Assembly: GCA_964019425.1 (NCBI GenBank)
Contig: OZ025832.1
Coordinates: 496,001-560,000 of the forward strand
Source: Flectonema sp. DT1601
Taxonomy: Eukaryota > Euglenozoa > Diplonemea > Diplonemida > Diplonemidae
Reading direction: 5' to 3'
Length of the DNA: 64,000 nucleotides
In this document: piece by piece, positions 21,375-33,061 of the stretch
Numbering within the stretch: position 1 is the first letter of the stretch
How the letters are laid out: every line of letters starts with the position of its first letter
Notes under the pieces: generated by a model
Seen by the model: the letters and a program-made list of their open reading frames with translations, nothing else
Databases searched by the model: none
Told to the model about the DNA's origin: nothing
Program-made: the position numbers and the translations under genes

Positions 21375-21500
21375 TATTTCGTTGAACGCAGACAGAATCC
21401 TGTCGCATTTGTGGCCATAAGAAATATCGGCTTTCAATCTGAATTCAAGTTTCGTTCTCTGACTTCGTCGGTATAAAATAAAATAAAATAAAATAAAATA
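21375..21500 (+). repeat. Dispersed element family C with (AAAAT)n tail
   Basis: TCAATCTGAATTCAAGTTTC and CTGACTTCGTCGGT, followed by about five AAAAT units, match the block at about 6585-6625 (AATCTGAATAGTTTCTTCTC, CGACTTCGTCGGT, poly-A). A GACAG/CTGTC hairpin lies at its start. Confidence 0.6.
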
Positions 21501-22335
21501 TCTGAGTTAATCACATCCAACGTTACTTTCAAAAGGGAGAAAAATCTTTTTTAAATCTGTAAAAGTCTATTTCTACATATGGTTGCTTTCTTGTCTACCA
21601 ACCGTTTTAACTTCGTTTGATTTTGATTTTTTAATTTTTTTTCTTCTTCTTCTTTTTTTTTTTTTTTTTTAAATATAATTCCTCACTCGGCTGCAAGCCA
21701 CTTATTATTGTACACTAATTTGACCGAAGGTAAAATTTTTGTGTCTCTTTTTTTTCTGACATTTTCTGTTATTAATCTTGTTGAGAACATCTGCGCAGTT
21801 GAGCTTTCAATTTTTTTCTTCAAAAAAAAAAAAAAGATATCTTAAACTGTAACTAAAAAACTTAGTCGTGCACCTTGTTTTTTTGACAAGTTCTTGTAGC
21901 AGATTTTGTACAAGCCTACACCACCCATCCCCAACTTTCACTTTCACAATCTTATTCTGCTGGCTTCATGCCTACGTTAACTCTCCCCTTCAAAACATGT
22001 GAGTAATGTCGTTATGTGAGTGGCATTTAAGAGGGAATAAAAAAAATACCAAATATTGGGGTTTTTTTTTTTCTTCGTTTTTTTTTCAACTTCTTGAATG
22101 CTCACTCCTATGATAAGGTTTCTCGCTTTTGTCGTCGTGTTTGCTACAGACTCGTCGGTTTTGCTTTAAAGTAATTTTGTGTACACAAAAATATTTTGTT
22201 TATTGTTTCTTTTCACTCAGTGATAGTTAGCAATAATGTACCAAGCTAGGCACTTAAGTGTGTTTTTACTTTCATTCTTTCCAAAAAAAAAGTTTTTTTT
22301 TTTCAATCAGCACGCAAAAAAATAGCAAAACAAAC

Positions 22336-22848
22336 ATGGCCGCAGCCCTTGTAAGAGAACCTGGTGCCAACCATGTCAAGTGGATAGCAGTTCCTGTGAA
22401 TGAAAATTCTCTTAAGACATTAGAAGAAGAAGAAGAAGAGGTAGTTGTTAAGGAGTGTAGGACAGAACTAATTCATCACGTGTTCAGTACAATGGATACC
22501 CTTCCCATGTTAGCTTTGAAGTACGGAACAAGCGTGTGTGAAATAAAAAGATTAAACAGAATAACGACTTTGGATTTCACTGAAGAGGGAAGTTATTTGA
22601 CAATCCCGACGAACAGCTACCTCGCAAGTAGTGAAGAGATTTCAAACGGATCGCCACCGAACATCAGAGGAATGATGATAACTGACTTTGGAGCTGTCAC
22701 ATTGTGTACGCGTGAGGAAGCGAACTACTACTTATCATCCAATGACTGGAATATTGGAGCGGCTCTCGAAGATCGTAGAAATGATGTTGAGTGGGAGGAA
22801 AAAGCATCTCGCGAATCCCGCGGTCAACGCTCTGCTGTTGTACAATAA
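22336..22848 (+). CDS. LysM-domain protein (LYSMD-like)
   Basis: The 170-residue protein starts MAAALVREPG, 25 bases after TTTCAATCAG. Residues about 45-95 form a LysM motif (HHVFSTMDTLPMLALKYGTS, then EIKRLNRI and YLTIPT). An acidic EEEEEE run precedes it. The C-terminal TREEANYYLSSNDWNIGAAL segment resembles a small UBA-like helical unit (loss of ends, N-W-N core). Eukaryotic LYSMD1/2 proteins are intracellular LysM proteins of similar size and uncertain function. No signal peptide is visible, so a cytosolic role is more likely than cell-wall binding. Confidence 0.82.
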   Translation: MAAALVREPGANHVKWIAVPVNENSLKTLEEEEEEVVVKECRTELIHHVFSTMDTLPMLALKYGTSVCEIKRLNRITTLDFTEEGSYLTIPTNSYLASSEEISNGSPPNIRGMMITDFGAVTLCTREEANYYLSSNDWNIGAALEDRRNDVEWEEKASRESRGQRSAVVQ

Positions 22849-24156
22849 TCTTAAATCACACACATCACATCTTCTGTATTCATTTAGCGTGTTTTTCTGT
22901 CGTTCTGTTCTGATACGGAAAATATTGATTCTCTCTCAACTTGAATTCTAACAATTAGGTCATTCTGTTTTATGTGTTGTGTCGTTAGTGAATCTTTTTG
23001 TTAATTTTTTATTTTTTATTGTTGTTGTTGCTGTAGCAATATGTAGTTCGTTTTCAGGGTTGAAATCTTCAATGAAAACAGTAGCCTTATTCAATTCTTT
23101 ATTTTTTGCATAAGCTCTCTGTCAGCAAAAGCCGTGTGGCACGCATCGTGTAGCTAAGTAGATACTACAGAATATGTTGTTTCTGTTTTTTAAGGTAGTT
23201 CTATATCACTGACACGAGTGTCGGTTGATGTGGAGGATGACATTAGTATTCTGTCTATTTGCGGATAATTATTGAGCAGCAAACCAACATTAAAAAAAAA
23301 AAAAAAAAAAAAGAAAATTAAAAAATGACGAGTTTCCTGCTTCTATGTGTTTCATTCTGTTTCCCTGTTTCCCTCTATTTTTTCCCTTTTTTTTTTGAAA
23401 AATCTTGTTTCATCGCCTCAATTCTTATTACAACTAACCTCATTTTTTTTAATTTTCCACTCGCTTTCCCACTTTCCCATTTCCCCCCCCTATCCCTTTT
23501 TTTAAAGTGTTATTTCTTTTCTTTCTTACTTATTATTAACTGGCTATATGTATACAGTGTTCAGTAAGCAGCTGCGGCTATATGCCATAACAAACTATTG
23601 CCTCGTAGATCTATGAGAGTTATCCTGATGCTCTCTTTAGTTTACTGTATCAGTAATGCTTAGTGTACTCAATGTGTTATTTATCAAATAGATGAATGGA
23701 TAACCAGTAGTACTAAATTAATAATGCGTGTGGCTTAATCATCTGGTAATCCATACTAACAGGTGAGTCTTAACATAGAAACCTCCCTAGATCACCTAAG
23801 GGAGTCTTAGTGTCTGCGAGGTAAGCTGAATAGATGCCCTGAAATACGAGTGCTTGAATTTCGTATATTAATAATAAAAAAAACGAGAGAAAAAGTTCAA
23901 CACTTTTAAGAAGCTCTCTCTCGATGATTTTCGATTTCATTTTTTTTTTTTCTTTTTTTTTTTTTCCCCCCTTAATTTTTTTTCTAAAGAGGAAAAGAAA
24001 GGGGAAAAAAAAAAGGGGGGAAATAAAAAGATTTAGTTTTCAAACCCAACGTAAAGCCCTTTTTGTGGCTTGCTTTTAGTAACAAGCTGATGTTATACCT
24101 TGAGGTGCTTCAACGAGACTAATAAGGTTCCCTTTTTTTTCGATAGTCGATACTGG

Positions 24157-24188
<32 letters not shown>

Positions 24189-24373
24189 AATTTCACTCCC
24201 CACCTCTTTTTCTTTAGTTTTTTTACAGTGATGACTAACAAAAACAATCGAAATTGTAAATGAATATTTACTAAAAAGAGGAATAGCTCAAGTTTTTTGT
24301 GGATTTCACAGTTTCAGAAGTTTTCTCACCCTCCTCGACAGTTTGTAGTATTTTTAAATTAAAAAAAAAAAAA
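22849..24373. other. Intergenic region with one family A copy
   Basis: No protein gene is supported. A family A copy lies at 23556-23653. The region between 23655 and 23880 has ordinary complexity but no recognised feature. Large A or T tracts occur at 23290, 23940, 24000 and 24157. Confidence 0.6.
23556..23653 (+). ncRNA. Structured element family A, copy 3
   Basis: It has ATAAC/GTTAT in place of GTTAC/GTAAC, around the same CTCGTAG loop motif, then CTGATG...GTATCAG. The paired change supports RNA folding. Confidence 0.55.
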
Positions 24374-25507
24374 ATGGACGTGACGTTAACCATAACCAAT
24401 GATGTTTATGGATCGATTCAAATACCTGTTAACGAGAACACAACACTTGGAAATCTGAAGTATGAAATAGCACAAGAATATAGTTTAATCGAAGATTATA
24501 TTGATCTACAATCAGAAGGAATCACCATTCCAAAATCATCTACGATATGGGTTCATGGAATAAAACCAGACAGTCAAATAGAATGGATAATATCAAACAA
24601 GGGATTCGCCGTACGAATGCTTGGGGGAGTACCCACAATATCAAAATTTCGAAAGTACATGACCGACACGGACACGGGTGATGATATTATTCTGTATCTC
24701 GATGCCGGCATTTGTATTAATTCATTCACTTGTTGTAGCAAATCAATCCTTTACATTTGTTCTGAAAGGAGAATGGCTTCAACTGTCAAACGACTTGTGC
24801 AGTACAACGGAGTTAATCTTAACATCGCTGGGGTAAAAGAATTAGACACCCCTCTTCATATTGCTTCTACAAAGGGTTTTATCGATATTGTTCGTGTTTT
24901 GGTTGATGCTGGTGCTTCGTTATTGGTTGAGAATCGTCTGGGATGGACACCCTTTCAGGTTGCTGTGCAATGTCGTAATAGAGCACTTGCGGAGTACTTT
25001 TTATCTGTGTCAGGACAGACTTTTAATAGCAGCGGTGAAACTCCTTTTTTTACTGCCTGTGCCGTTGGTGATGAAAATATATACTCAGACATGGTTAAGT
25101 TTGGTATTTCTGATGACTTAATGGCAAAGCAGTCAACAGCAACAGGACAGACACCACTTCATGCAGCAGCTAAAAGTGGTAGTATTTATATCATAAAAGA
25201 TATCACAAAAAGGATTCCTGCTACTGATATTCGAGATAACGATGGACGTTTACCTCTTCACAGCGGTGTGGGATCTGGTGAACTTGATGTAGTAAAATTC
25301 TTATCAAAAGATGGAACCATCAACATAAACGCTGCTGATTTTAACGGCCATACTCCTCTTCATTTTGCTGTTTCTGGTGGATACATTCATATCGTCATGT
25401 ATTTGATGAGAGCAGGAGGGAACTTAAAATCTGATAAGGGTGTTCCACGTAGCATCAGTGACGTCTATAGGAATATTGACCTCACTGAACGTTGTAAAAA
25501 CACTTAG
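24374..25507 (+). CDS. Ankyrin-repeat protein with ubiquitin-like N terminus
   Basis: The 377-residue protein starts MDVTLTITNDVYGSIQIPV, and residues 1-75 look like a divergent ubiquitin-like fold (beta hairpin, TLGNLKYEIAQEYSL helix, then IDLQSEGITIPKSSTIW). Ankyrin repeats follow from about residue 150: ELDTPLHIASTKGFIDIVRV, GWTPFQVAVQCRNRALAEYF, GETPFFTACAVGDENIYSDM, GQTPLHAAAKSGSIYIIKDI, GRLPLHSGVGSGELDVVKFL and GHTPLHFAVSGGYIHIVMYL. It is probably a cytosolic protein-protein adaptor. The 25 upstream in-frame codons are excluded because they precede a poly-A run abutting this ATG. A ubiquitin-like start also occurs in the two LRR genes at 52.7 and 56.7 kb. Confidence 0.88.
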   Translation: MDVTLTITNDVYGSIQIPVNENTTLGNLKYEIAQEYSLIEDYIDLQSEGITIPKSSTIWVHGIKPDSQIEWIISNKGFAVRMLGGVPTISKFRKYMTDTDTGDDIILYLDAGICINSFTCCSKSILYICSERRMASTVKRLVQYNGVNLNIAGVKELDTPLHIASTKGFIDIVRVLVDAGASLLVENRLGWTPFQVAVQCRNRALAEYFLSVSGQTFNSSGETPFFTACAVGDENIYSDMVKFGISDDLMAKQSTATGQTPLHAAAKSGSIYIIKDITKRIPATDIRDNDGRLPLHSGVGSGELDVVKFLSKDGTININAADFNGHTPLHFAVSGGYIHIVMYLMRAGGNLKSDKGVPRSISDVYRNIDLTERCKNT

Positions 25508-26440
25508 TGAAGTGATACTTGTCGTTTAGGTTGTGGCGGTTCAGTTCAGGGGTCTTGTGAATTACTTCACCTGTATTCACAGAGAAACAAGTTAAGCTAT
25601 CTGAGATAATTCTCGTGTCATATTTTTGTGTTTAATAGGTGAAAAAAAGAAAAAAATTATAACATTTTGCAAACTTTTTTTGTATCGAATTTAATTCGTA
25701 ACTATTTCACCTGCGGTCAGCAAGCTGTAAGGATCGTTTAAAATGGTTTCTTTTTCCTCTTCTTTCCCTCCTTCTTCGACATTTGTTTTTTACGTACAAA
25801 ATTATTTATTTATTTATTTGCAGTCATTTCCTGACAACAATCGGACAAGGTGGAAAGCTGACAATAGGCATACTGTGTTCATTATGCCCCGTCAGCCGAA
25901 GCTATAATAAAACAATCCTAATAAGATTTGGGGGTCTAATTACGTTACTGTTGCCTCGTAGCTCTATTAGAGGTAACCTGATATTCTCTTTAGTTTGCTG
26001 TATCAGCGATGCACAGTATGCAATGTAATGGACTTCCTTATCTATCTATCTAGCTATCATTTACTACGCTGCCGCTGACAGTCAAGATCGTCGGAGAAAT
26101 AGTTGTTTCTTTGAGCTTAAGAATGCAGTATCAAATTACCCCCTTCTTCGAATACGTCGAATGATTGTCGTTTTGTCTTAACCTTTCTATCCTTGAGACT
26201 ACTGGTCCATAGTGCGCCTCATCTATCTCTTGTGTGCACTGATTGCTTTTTATTTTGAAAAAAAATATATATTAAATTGTATTTACACTGATATCTCTTG
26301 AACTGTTTAACATTTTCAGAAGTTTAACAAACAAAAAAAGAATATCTGTATATTGAAGAAAATAGTTTTAACTGAATTAGTGAAAACAATATTTTTATAC
26401 AACTAGGACTAACATAATAAAATACACAACACATGCTCTT
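25508..26440. other. Intergenic region with family A copy
   Basis: No protein gene is seen. A well-preserved family A copy lies at 25876-26006 with a CTAT-rich tail to 26058. Confidence 0.6.
25876..26058 (+). ncRNA. Structured element family A, copy 2
   Basis: It is nearly identical to the copy at 20222 over the segment from CGTCAGCCGAAGCTATAATA to TGCTGTATCAG. It then continues into TATCTATCTATCTAGCTATC, a simple-repeat tail. Confidence 0.6.
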
Positions 26441-27736
26441 ATGGTTGTAACACCTGACTCTACGTGGAGGCAGCACTCTAGTGATGTGACTTGTGTTGAA
26501 ATGTCGAACTGTGGGAGTTATGTGGTTAGTGGATCGGGTGACGGAGACATAAATATATGGATGTGGGATACGAGAAGGGTGATATTAAGCATTAGAGGAG
26601 GTCATTCAGGGAAGGGAATTCTAGAAGTTGTGATCCCGCCTGAAATAACAGAAAATATAAAAGACAAATACCTCCCATCTGGAGTCGAATTCATCACCAT
26701 GGGACGCGATGGTTGTATTCGGTTTTGGAGTGTCTTTGAAACAACTAACGAAGAAGTCACCGATCTGAAAAATGATGTATTAAACCAACCGAAATACCCA
26801 ATAATCTCTTTAAGACAATTAATGAAAACAGCTTCCTCAGGCGCTACTAAGTCTGATGAAGTTTTTAAAGCACCCGTACTCCCGAATCCTAATTCTGATT
26901 ACGGTGATCAAGTCACCAGCACCACATCATATTCATCTTATAAACGAGGGAATAAAAGTTATTCTGTACAACCTGTTGGTACTCTTTGGCATTCTTCATT
27001 TTCATTCTGTAGAATAAAATTAGCAGTCTCTGCTGATGGTAGTCTTTGTACGTTAGTTGCGCCTGCTAATGAGGGAATCATGAGGGTGTATAGCTTATGG
27101 GGAGGACAACCAACTGATTATCAACAAATGCAACGTAAATTTCATCCTTTGCACGAAGCGTTGCAGGAATGCTATCGTGGGAGTGAGGATGATCTACCCG
27201 TTAAGTTTTTGAGGGATTTGTTACCTTTGAAAGGACATCCTGTTGGAGTTTGTATGACATTCGACTGTTGTGATCCAGACTGGAGTGTTGTCGGTTACGA
27301 GAGTGGTGATATATCACTTTATAACCAAAGTGAGATGGTTGCAATGCAAAAGATATCATCAGAACCGGTGATGGCAATCTCAATTATTGAAAAAGAAAGA
27401 AACTCTCGCTACGCTATCATTGCAGCTGGTCCTGAAGAGCACCTCATCATTTCAGGTTATACAAAGAAATCAGAAACACTCACGCAACTATCTCAAATTA
27501 AACTTCCAACGAAAGGGTGTTCTTCAATCTCTTTTCATCCATCAAATAAAAATATTTTTTGCGCAACTTGTTGGGATGGAACAGCCTCTGTTTATAACAT
27601 CAAAACAGGCAAGCATATCGCCTTGCTAGATGCTCATACGAAGTCTTGCCTTGCATCAACATGGCAAATGGCAAAAGGTAAAGCAGTCTTGATAACGTCG
27701 TCGGGGGATACCACGATTTGTATTTGGTTTATTTGA
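26441..27736 (+). CDS. WD40-repeat protein
   Basis: The 431-residue protein is built of WD40-type blades: HSSDVTCVEMSNCGSYVVSG with DINIWMWD, a blade ending GCIRFWSV, KLAVSADGSLCTLVAP with MRVYSLWG, a GYESGDISLYN blade, then SSISFHPSNKNIFCATCWDG with TASVYNIKTG, and a closing blade ending TTICIWFI. The ATCWDGTASVY block followed by ALLDAHTKSC recalls GNB1L/Asa1, a WD40 partner of PIKK-assembly complexes, but this is only a resemblance. It has no signal peptide. It is probably a scaffold in the cytosol or nucleus. Confidence 0.85.
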   Translation: MVVTPDSTWRQHSSDVTCVEMSNCGSYVVSGSGDGDINIWMWDTRRVILSIRGGHSGKGILEVVIPPEITENIKDKYLPSGVEFITMGRDGCIRFWSVFETTNEEVTDLKNDVLNQPKYPIISLRQLMKTASSGATKSDEVFKAPVLPNPNSDYGDQVTSTTSYSSYKRGNKSYSVQPVGTLWHSSFSFCRIKLAVSADGSLCTLVAPANEGIMRVYSLWGGQPTDYQQMQRKFHPLHEALQECYRGSEDDLPVKFLRDLLPLKGHPVGVCMTFDCCDPDWSVVGYESGDISLYNQSEMVAMQKISSEPVMAISIIEKERNSRYAIIAAGPEEHLIISGYTKKSETLTQLSQIKLPTKGCSSISFHPSNKNIFCATCWDGTASVYNIKTGKHIALLDAHTKSCLASTWQMAKGKAVLITSSGDTTICIWFI

Positions 27737-27900
27737 GGGGTACGCAAACCTTCCTTTTTTTTGACCATGCAGCTGTACTAACCAAAGCTGACTACAGTAG
27801 AAAATATTAATACAAACCCCTCTTGTTTTTTTTTAACCCCCACCTTTTTTTTTTTTTCCTTCTAGAAAATTTATCAAATTTAAAAAAAAAAAAAAAAACT

Positions 27901-28455
27901 ATGTCGATCCGTTGCACATTCGCTTTCACTTTGCTAGCTATCGCTGTCGGAGAAATATCAGTCATTGGCTCGAATCCCGATGCAGTGATGAAGCACATTG
28001 AGAATGCAGAAGCCGGAACTGACGTTGACATCACATGTGAGAATGAAGGAGGATGTGCTATTACGATTTCCTACTATCATTGCATACCACATACGTTGGG
28101 AGTTGATGGTGGTCTCGGTATTGAATTGGTCTTCTTTGGTTTCAAGCCGTCCTGCAGTCACATAATAGAGAAAGATGGAGTCCAGTATCCTACAAAGTCA
28201 CTTCAACGAGAACTACTTGGAAAAGAGTTCTTGAGTGTAAAGTTATCAAAATACCTTAGACACGCTGCTATCGAAATAGTTCCTCTAACTTCAACATGCA
28301 ACCTAATGGAGCATCCTTCACATTGCAGAAGGAACCCGCGGTGTAGTTGGTCAGATGACTACCAGTTGTGTAGTCAAAAAACTAAACAATGTCCTGTCCA
28401 ACAACCGTCTTGCCTTTCATTGTCGCATGAACAGAGAGCATTCATTAGTGTCTAG
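27901..28455 (+). CDS. Small secreted cysteine-rich protein
   Basis: The 184-residue protein starts MSIRCTFAFTLLAIAVGEIS, a plausible signal peptide. About 14 cysteines are present. The C-terminal CNLMEHPSHCRRNPRCSWSD segment resembles a PSI-type or similar small disulphide module. No membrane anchor is seen after the signal. I do not recognise the family. The ATG follows a poly-T tract ending CTTCTAG and then a poly-A run. Confidence 0.75.
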   Translation: MSIRCTFAFTLLAIAVGEISVIGSNPDAVMKHIENAEAGTDVDITCENEGGCAITISYYHCIPHTLGVDGGLGIELVFFGFKPSCSHIIEKDGVQYPTKSLQRELLGKEFLSVKLSKYLRHAAIEIVPLTSTCNLMEHPSHCRRNPRCSWSDDYQLCSQKTKQCPVQQPSCLSLSHEQRAFISV

Positions 28456-29642
28456 GGGAAAAAAAAAAAAACTAACAGATGTGGCTAATCGACTGAAACA
28501 TACACAAACAAATTGTAGTGAAGTTTTTATTTTTTCCTCCCGTTCTTTTTTTCTCCATGGTAACTTTTAACAACCTTATAGGCTTGCTTACAGTTGCATA
28601 CAGACAAGAAAAGTAAAGCGTGAGAATTATTTAGTGAGGGTGCCGATTTCTTATTATTTTCTTTTTTTTTTTAAAACTCATCCCCTGTTTACTGGTTTTT
28701 TCTTTTACTATCATTATTATATAATTATTGTTTTTTTTTCTTCAAATATATTTTTATTTAAAAGACTAGAATCTGTGCATGCTATCCCCTGAAGCGGTAT
28801 TTTGTTTTCCCCGCTGATTGCAACAGAACAGAGCAGATGAAAAAAAGTCTTTCGCTTACTTCAATGACACGGCAAAAAAAAGTTGATTATTATTAAAATT
28901 GCTGAACAACTCCTTTTTGTGAAATAAAAAAAAGAATTTTTCTTTTTTTTTTTTTTGGGCCAATTCTTGTGCCAGTTCTTTTTGTTTTATTTCGTTTTTC
29001 TTGCAATTAGTGAGATTGTTTCGTTATTTTAATTTTTTTATCATCTCGTTGAGTTGGAATGAGATATTATGCGGACGATCTAATGGTCTGGTGCATGACT
29101 GCAGAACTTGTTTAGCTTGTCTCAGTTTTTTTTTAGTCGGTTTCGATTTTCACACATTAACACCTTATTTGATATACTTATTCATGGTTCCGATGTTTTT
29201 TTTTTTTTCCTCCTCCTCAGGATTTTTTGTGGAAGTTTTTTTGTTTTTTCCCTCTCTCTTACAGTCTTGTTTTTCTTTTCTTTTTTTCGTACTGAGAAGG
29301 ATCTGGATTTCTTTTTTTCGTGGGACTAAAAAGAAAGGACGAGAGGAAGAAAAAAAAATAAAAAAAGGAAAATGGAAATAATATAAACTGAAACAATGGC
29401 TTCGCCAATGCCGACGTATTTGTTTGATTATTTCTTATTTTCCCCCCTTCTTTTTTTCTTCTTTTTTTTTTCTTTTTCCATTACCTTAGTTCAGACCCAA
29501 AACACGTACGCATGCTACTTATATATAAATCAGCTGTAAAGCGGCATAATGCTAGATTTGCTTCCACGGAAATCTGAGTTTTTTTTTTTTTTTTTTTAAA
29601 TTTTTTTCTTTTAGAAATTATGATATTCTCCCCCCGGTATTC

Positions 29643-29674
<32 letters not shown>

Positions 29675-29768
29675 GCTTCATCCTTTATAACGATAGCATT
29701 TCAAGGTGCCTCCTGTTTTCTCTTTTCACTGTTATTTAATTTGTGAGAGAACATTTCTGATAGCAACT

Positions 29769-29803
<35 letters not shown>

Positions 29804-30120
29804 ATCAAATAATCAAAAGTTTCTTATTTTTAAAAAAAAAAACGAACTAAAGCATTAAAAATCGAACAACGCAATGATTTTCTTTTTTTGTTAGCACGCA
29901 ATTCCAAGCAGATAGTCTCTCCCCTCAAAAATAATGTTCTGCTGCTTGCGATCATTCACAAAAGATTAAAAGCGCTTTTTTTCTTTTTGTTCTTTCTGTT
30001 TTCTTTCCATTCATTCAGCACTATATATATTAAGTGCCTAGTTATCAGCCAATCTTTCATTCTTTTTTTTTTTTTTTTTTTTTTTCTACCTTTTTCGAAG
30101 TATAAAAGAAACATGTCAGA

Positions 30121-30153
<33 letters not shown>

Positions 30154-30814
30154 CAAAGGGTGAAAAGTAAAGCTTTCTTCTAAGCAGCGTGAGTTATCTT
30201 TCCGGCTGCATTGGGTTATAATATTAAACTTGTTGTAGTTTGTCTGATAGGGGTTTCTACTTTTTCTTCCCTTCCTTTCTCTCTTTTTTTTTCCTTTCTT
30301 TTCTCCCTTTTTCCATTTTTCATTTCTTGAAGGGAAAAAAAAAAAAAAAAAAAAAAACGGTTGATAAAGCAGGGTTGTTTAGTCTGGAAAAGAAAAGTTC
30401 TAGTTAGTCGTATACATTTCTTAGTCCTCTCTACGTTGACGTTGAGAAGGAAACATTTTGATTTTCGATATGTGTCAAGACTAAGAGTAACAAGCCCGCT
30501 GTTTTTAACGGCTTTTTGCCGTTACATTGAAAATTTTCATCTTTGAACATAAACTCTCTTTTTAGAGCAGTGAAGCAGAAACCCCGATTGGGGTTGACGT
30601 CCTCCTAACGCACATGCACTTGAACTATAGTCAAGTGAAAAACCTTGTTTTTTTTTTGTTTTTATTTTTTATATTCACTTCCTTGAGAAATTCATCGATA
30701 ATAGTTTCTATTCACGTAGCAGTGTTTCAATGCTATGTGAGATTTGCTTTGTTGATTGATTTTTTTCATTTTTTTTTTTAAATATTATTATCATTATTAT
30801 TATGCATCTTTAAC

Positions 30815-30941
30815 ACACCTAATAGCGACCCTGGGAAGGCGTGAGCTACAATAGGCTGGCGAGTGAAATAGTAGGTTTCTTACCCATTTATTGTTTCACT
30901 ATAAGCGTGCAGCTTCGAGTAAGGTGTCCCGTGTTAGGTGT
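30815..30941. ncRNA. Candidate structured RNA or foldback element
   Basis: ACACCTAA and TTAGGTGT close a 127-base block. Inside, AGTGAAA (30862-30868) pairs with TTTCACT (30894-30900), and AAGC-GTGCA-GCTT forms a further hairpin. It stands out from homopolymer-rich flanks. No family is recognised. Confidence 0.35.
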
Positions 30942-31191
30942 TTCCCCCCGCTCTTTGATTTTTTTTTAAAAATAATTTTTTTTTTTGTTTCTTTTCTGCG
31001 TCCAAATCTGCTTCCAAAAGACGTGAATTTGTGATGACAGCTGTTTAATCTATTTTTTCACTAGCTTACTGTTTGATGGGGCTATGAAGCTTTTTTTTTT
31101 TTTTTTTTTTAAACTTTATTTTTTTTTTCGCCTCTCTCTCTCTCTCTTTGCTGTATTTCAGTTATACTTTAATTTTCATTCTCCTGTTTCT

Positions 31192-31226
<35 letters not shown>

Positions 31227-31294
31227 CAAACCCATATCCCTGCCCCCCCTTAAATTAGAATGAAGAGAAAAAAAAAAAAAAAAAAAAAAAAAAA

Positions 31295-31430
31295 AGCCTT
31301 TGCAATAAGGCTCAGTCGAGTAGGCCTCTAATTCATATGCGACTCCCTCTATAGAATAGAAGGGTGTGGTATTGATGGCAGCGCCTTCATACAGCTGTTA
31401 GGTGGTAGGGTATCCTTCCCCTAGTATGCG
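31295..31430. ncRNA. Candidate structured island with nested hairpins
   Basis: AGCCTT-TGCAAT-AAGGCT forms a 6-bp hairpin, followed by AGTCG...CGACT. The island has ordinary composition between poly-A and poly-T runs. No known RNA family is recognised. Confidence 0.3.
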
Positions 31431-33061
31431 ATTTCTTTCTTTTACTTTTTTTTTTTTTTTTCTCTCAGACTTGGATACGAGACGTGAGTCTTTGGTAGTG
31501 GTGATTAATTGACCTTATTCCATCCCCCCATTCCAATACTTACTTAGTCAACTGTATCTAAAAAACTAATGTTAAATTATCTCTATGTTTTTTATGATAC
31601 AACACAGTTGTAATTTTTCAAATAATTAGTTCGAATTTGTAGTCTCTTGAGAGCAATTGCTTCTCCGACTTACAAAACAAGCGTATCTCATCTCTTGATG
31701 AGAACAACTATTGATGTTGCAGTCTAACCTTCTATTACTTCGCGCACAACGTATGCAAGTGTGACGCTGTCACTGGTTTCTTGCCCTTTTTTAGCAACAT
31801 AAAAGAAACAACGAGAAGAAGAGGGGGAAAAAAAAAAGAAAAAAAATAAGGAGAAATTTATTTGTTGATTTTACTACAGTTGCAAATTTTCCAGATAGTA
31901 ATATTCTTCCTTTTTTTTTTTTTTTTTTTTTTTTTGTATCTTGTTCTTTGCTTACATTGAAATTTCATCCCCCCCATTTTTTTTCTTCTTCCTCTCTTTT
32001 ATTAGGCTTAAGAATGAAAAAAAAAAAAAAAAAATGAAATTCCGCCGCAAACACTTCCTTTATCAATACAATAATCTAACAAAATTAACTTCATTAAAAA
32101 ATGAATTAAGTTAAAAAAAAAAAAAAAAAAAAAAGGATCCTGCCGCGTTTGCGAACAGGATGCTATTTTTAAAGAACAAAAGAAAAAAAAAAAAAAGGCC
32201 CTTCTACTGACAGACACAGACTACTTAGTCGTTGGTATTATAGTATGGCTTCGTTGTATTTTATTCTAGTCAGTGCGTTAAACCTGATTGACAATTCGTA
32301 AAAAATAAGATCGAATTATCCTTCTTCTTATCACTGCAAGCCACCAGCGCGTTGTTGTGAAGAGGGAAACTTTCTTCTTTTTTTTTCCCCCTTTTTTTTT
32401 TTCAATCAGCTGAAGCAGCTGCATATGTGGGAATCCATTATTCTCATTTTTGTTTTTTTATGTAACCTGCTTTTACGCACACACCAACGCCGATTTATTT
32501 CTATTTCTATTTTTTTTTAAACTCTCTTTTCACTGTCTAAAGGGGAACTGTTTTAATGTTTCTAACATAAAATAAAGTTGTGTGTAAACAGTACTGGACG
32601 AGCCTATCCTAACCAGAGGTCTTAGGATTTTTATCCAACGACAATCTGCTTACTTATCATGCGTGCGGGAGGTATTCTTTTTTTTTTCGGTCCGACGCAG
32701 TTATGACCCTTAAACTGACTGTCATCTTACCTGATCCTTTTGTTTTCATTTCTTGCTGAGTGATATGGCTATGCTGCCCCAATTGTTGCGGTACTTTTAT
32801 AAACCTTTACGGTAATCCCACAGTACAATTATAATGCTTTGGACAACTGGGGGTGAACGATCCTCGGTACTGTTCCTCGGTGGGTTTCTATTTTCTTTCG
32901 TGGCATGTGGGCTATGGCACATATGGTCGTGCTGTATGGAATAAAAGATTTATTATTTTTTTCCACCAACCTCACTCCCCAGATCATTTCATTTTTATTT
33001 TCTTTAGTTGTTTTTCAACCTGTTAGCCTCTGGGCACGGTGGGAGCTGAGAGTCGATCACT

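Larger units (their letters stand above)
19640..22335. other. Intergenic region rich in dispersed elements
   Basis: No protein gene is seen. It holds family A copies at 20024-20150 and 20222-20348, a family D copy at 20600-20745, a strong hairpin at 20890-20935 and a family C copy at 21375-21500 with a pentanucleotide tail. Long A or T runs separate them. Confidence 0.65.

Noticed and set aside
30361-30546. 61-codon open frame in the second desert
   Set aside because: It has a basic, random composition with no homologous feature; it contains only a short AACGGC/GCCGTT hairpin.
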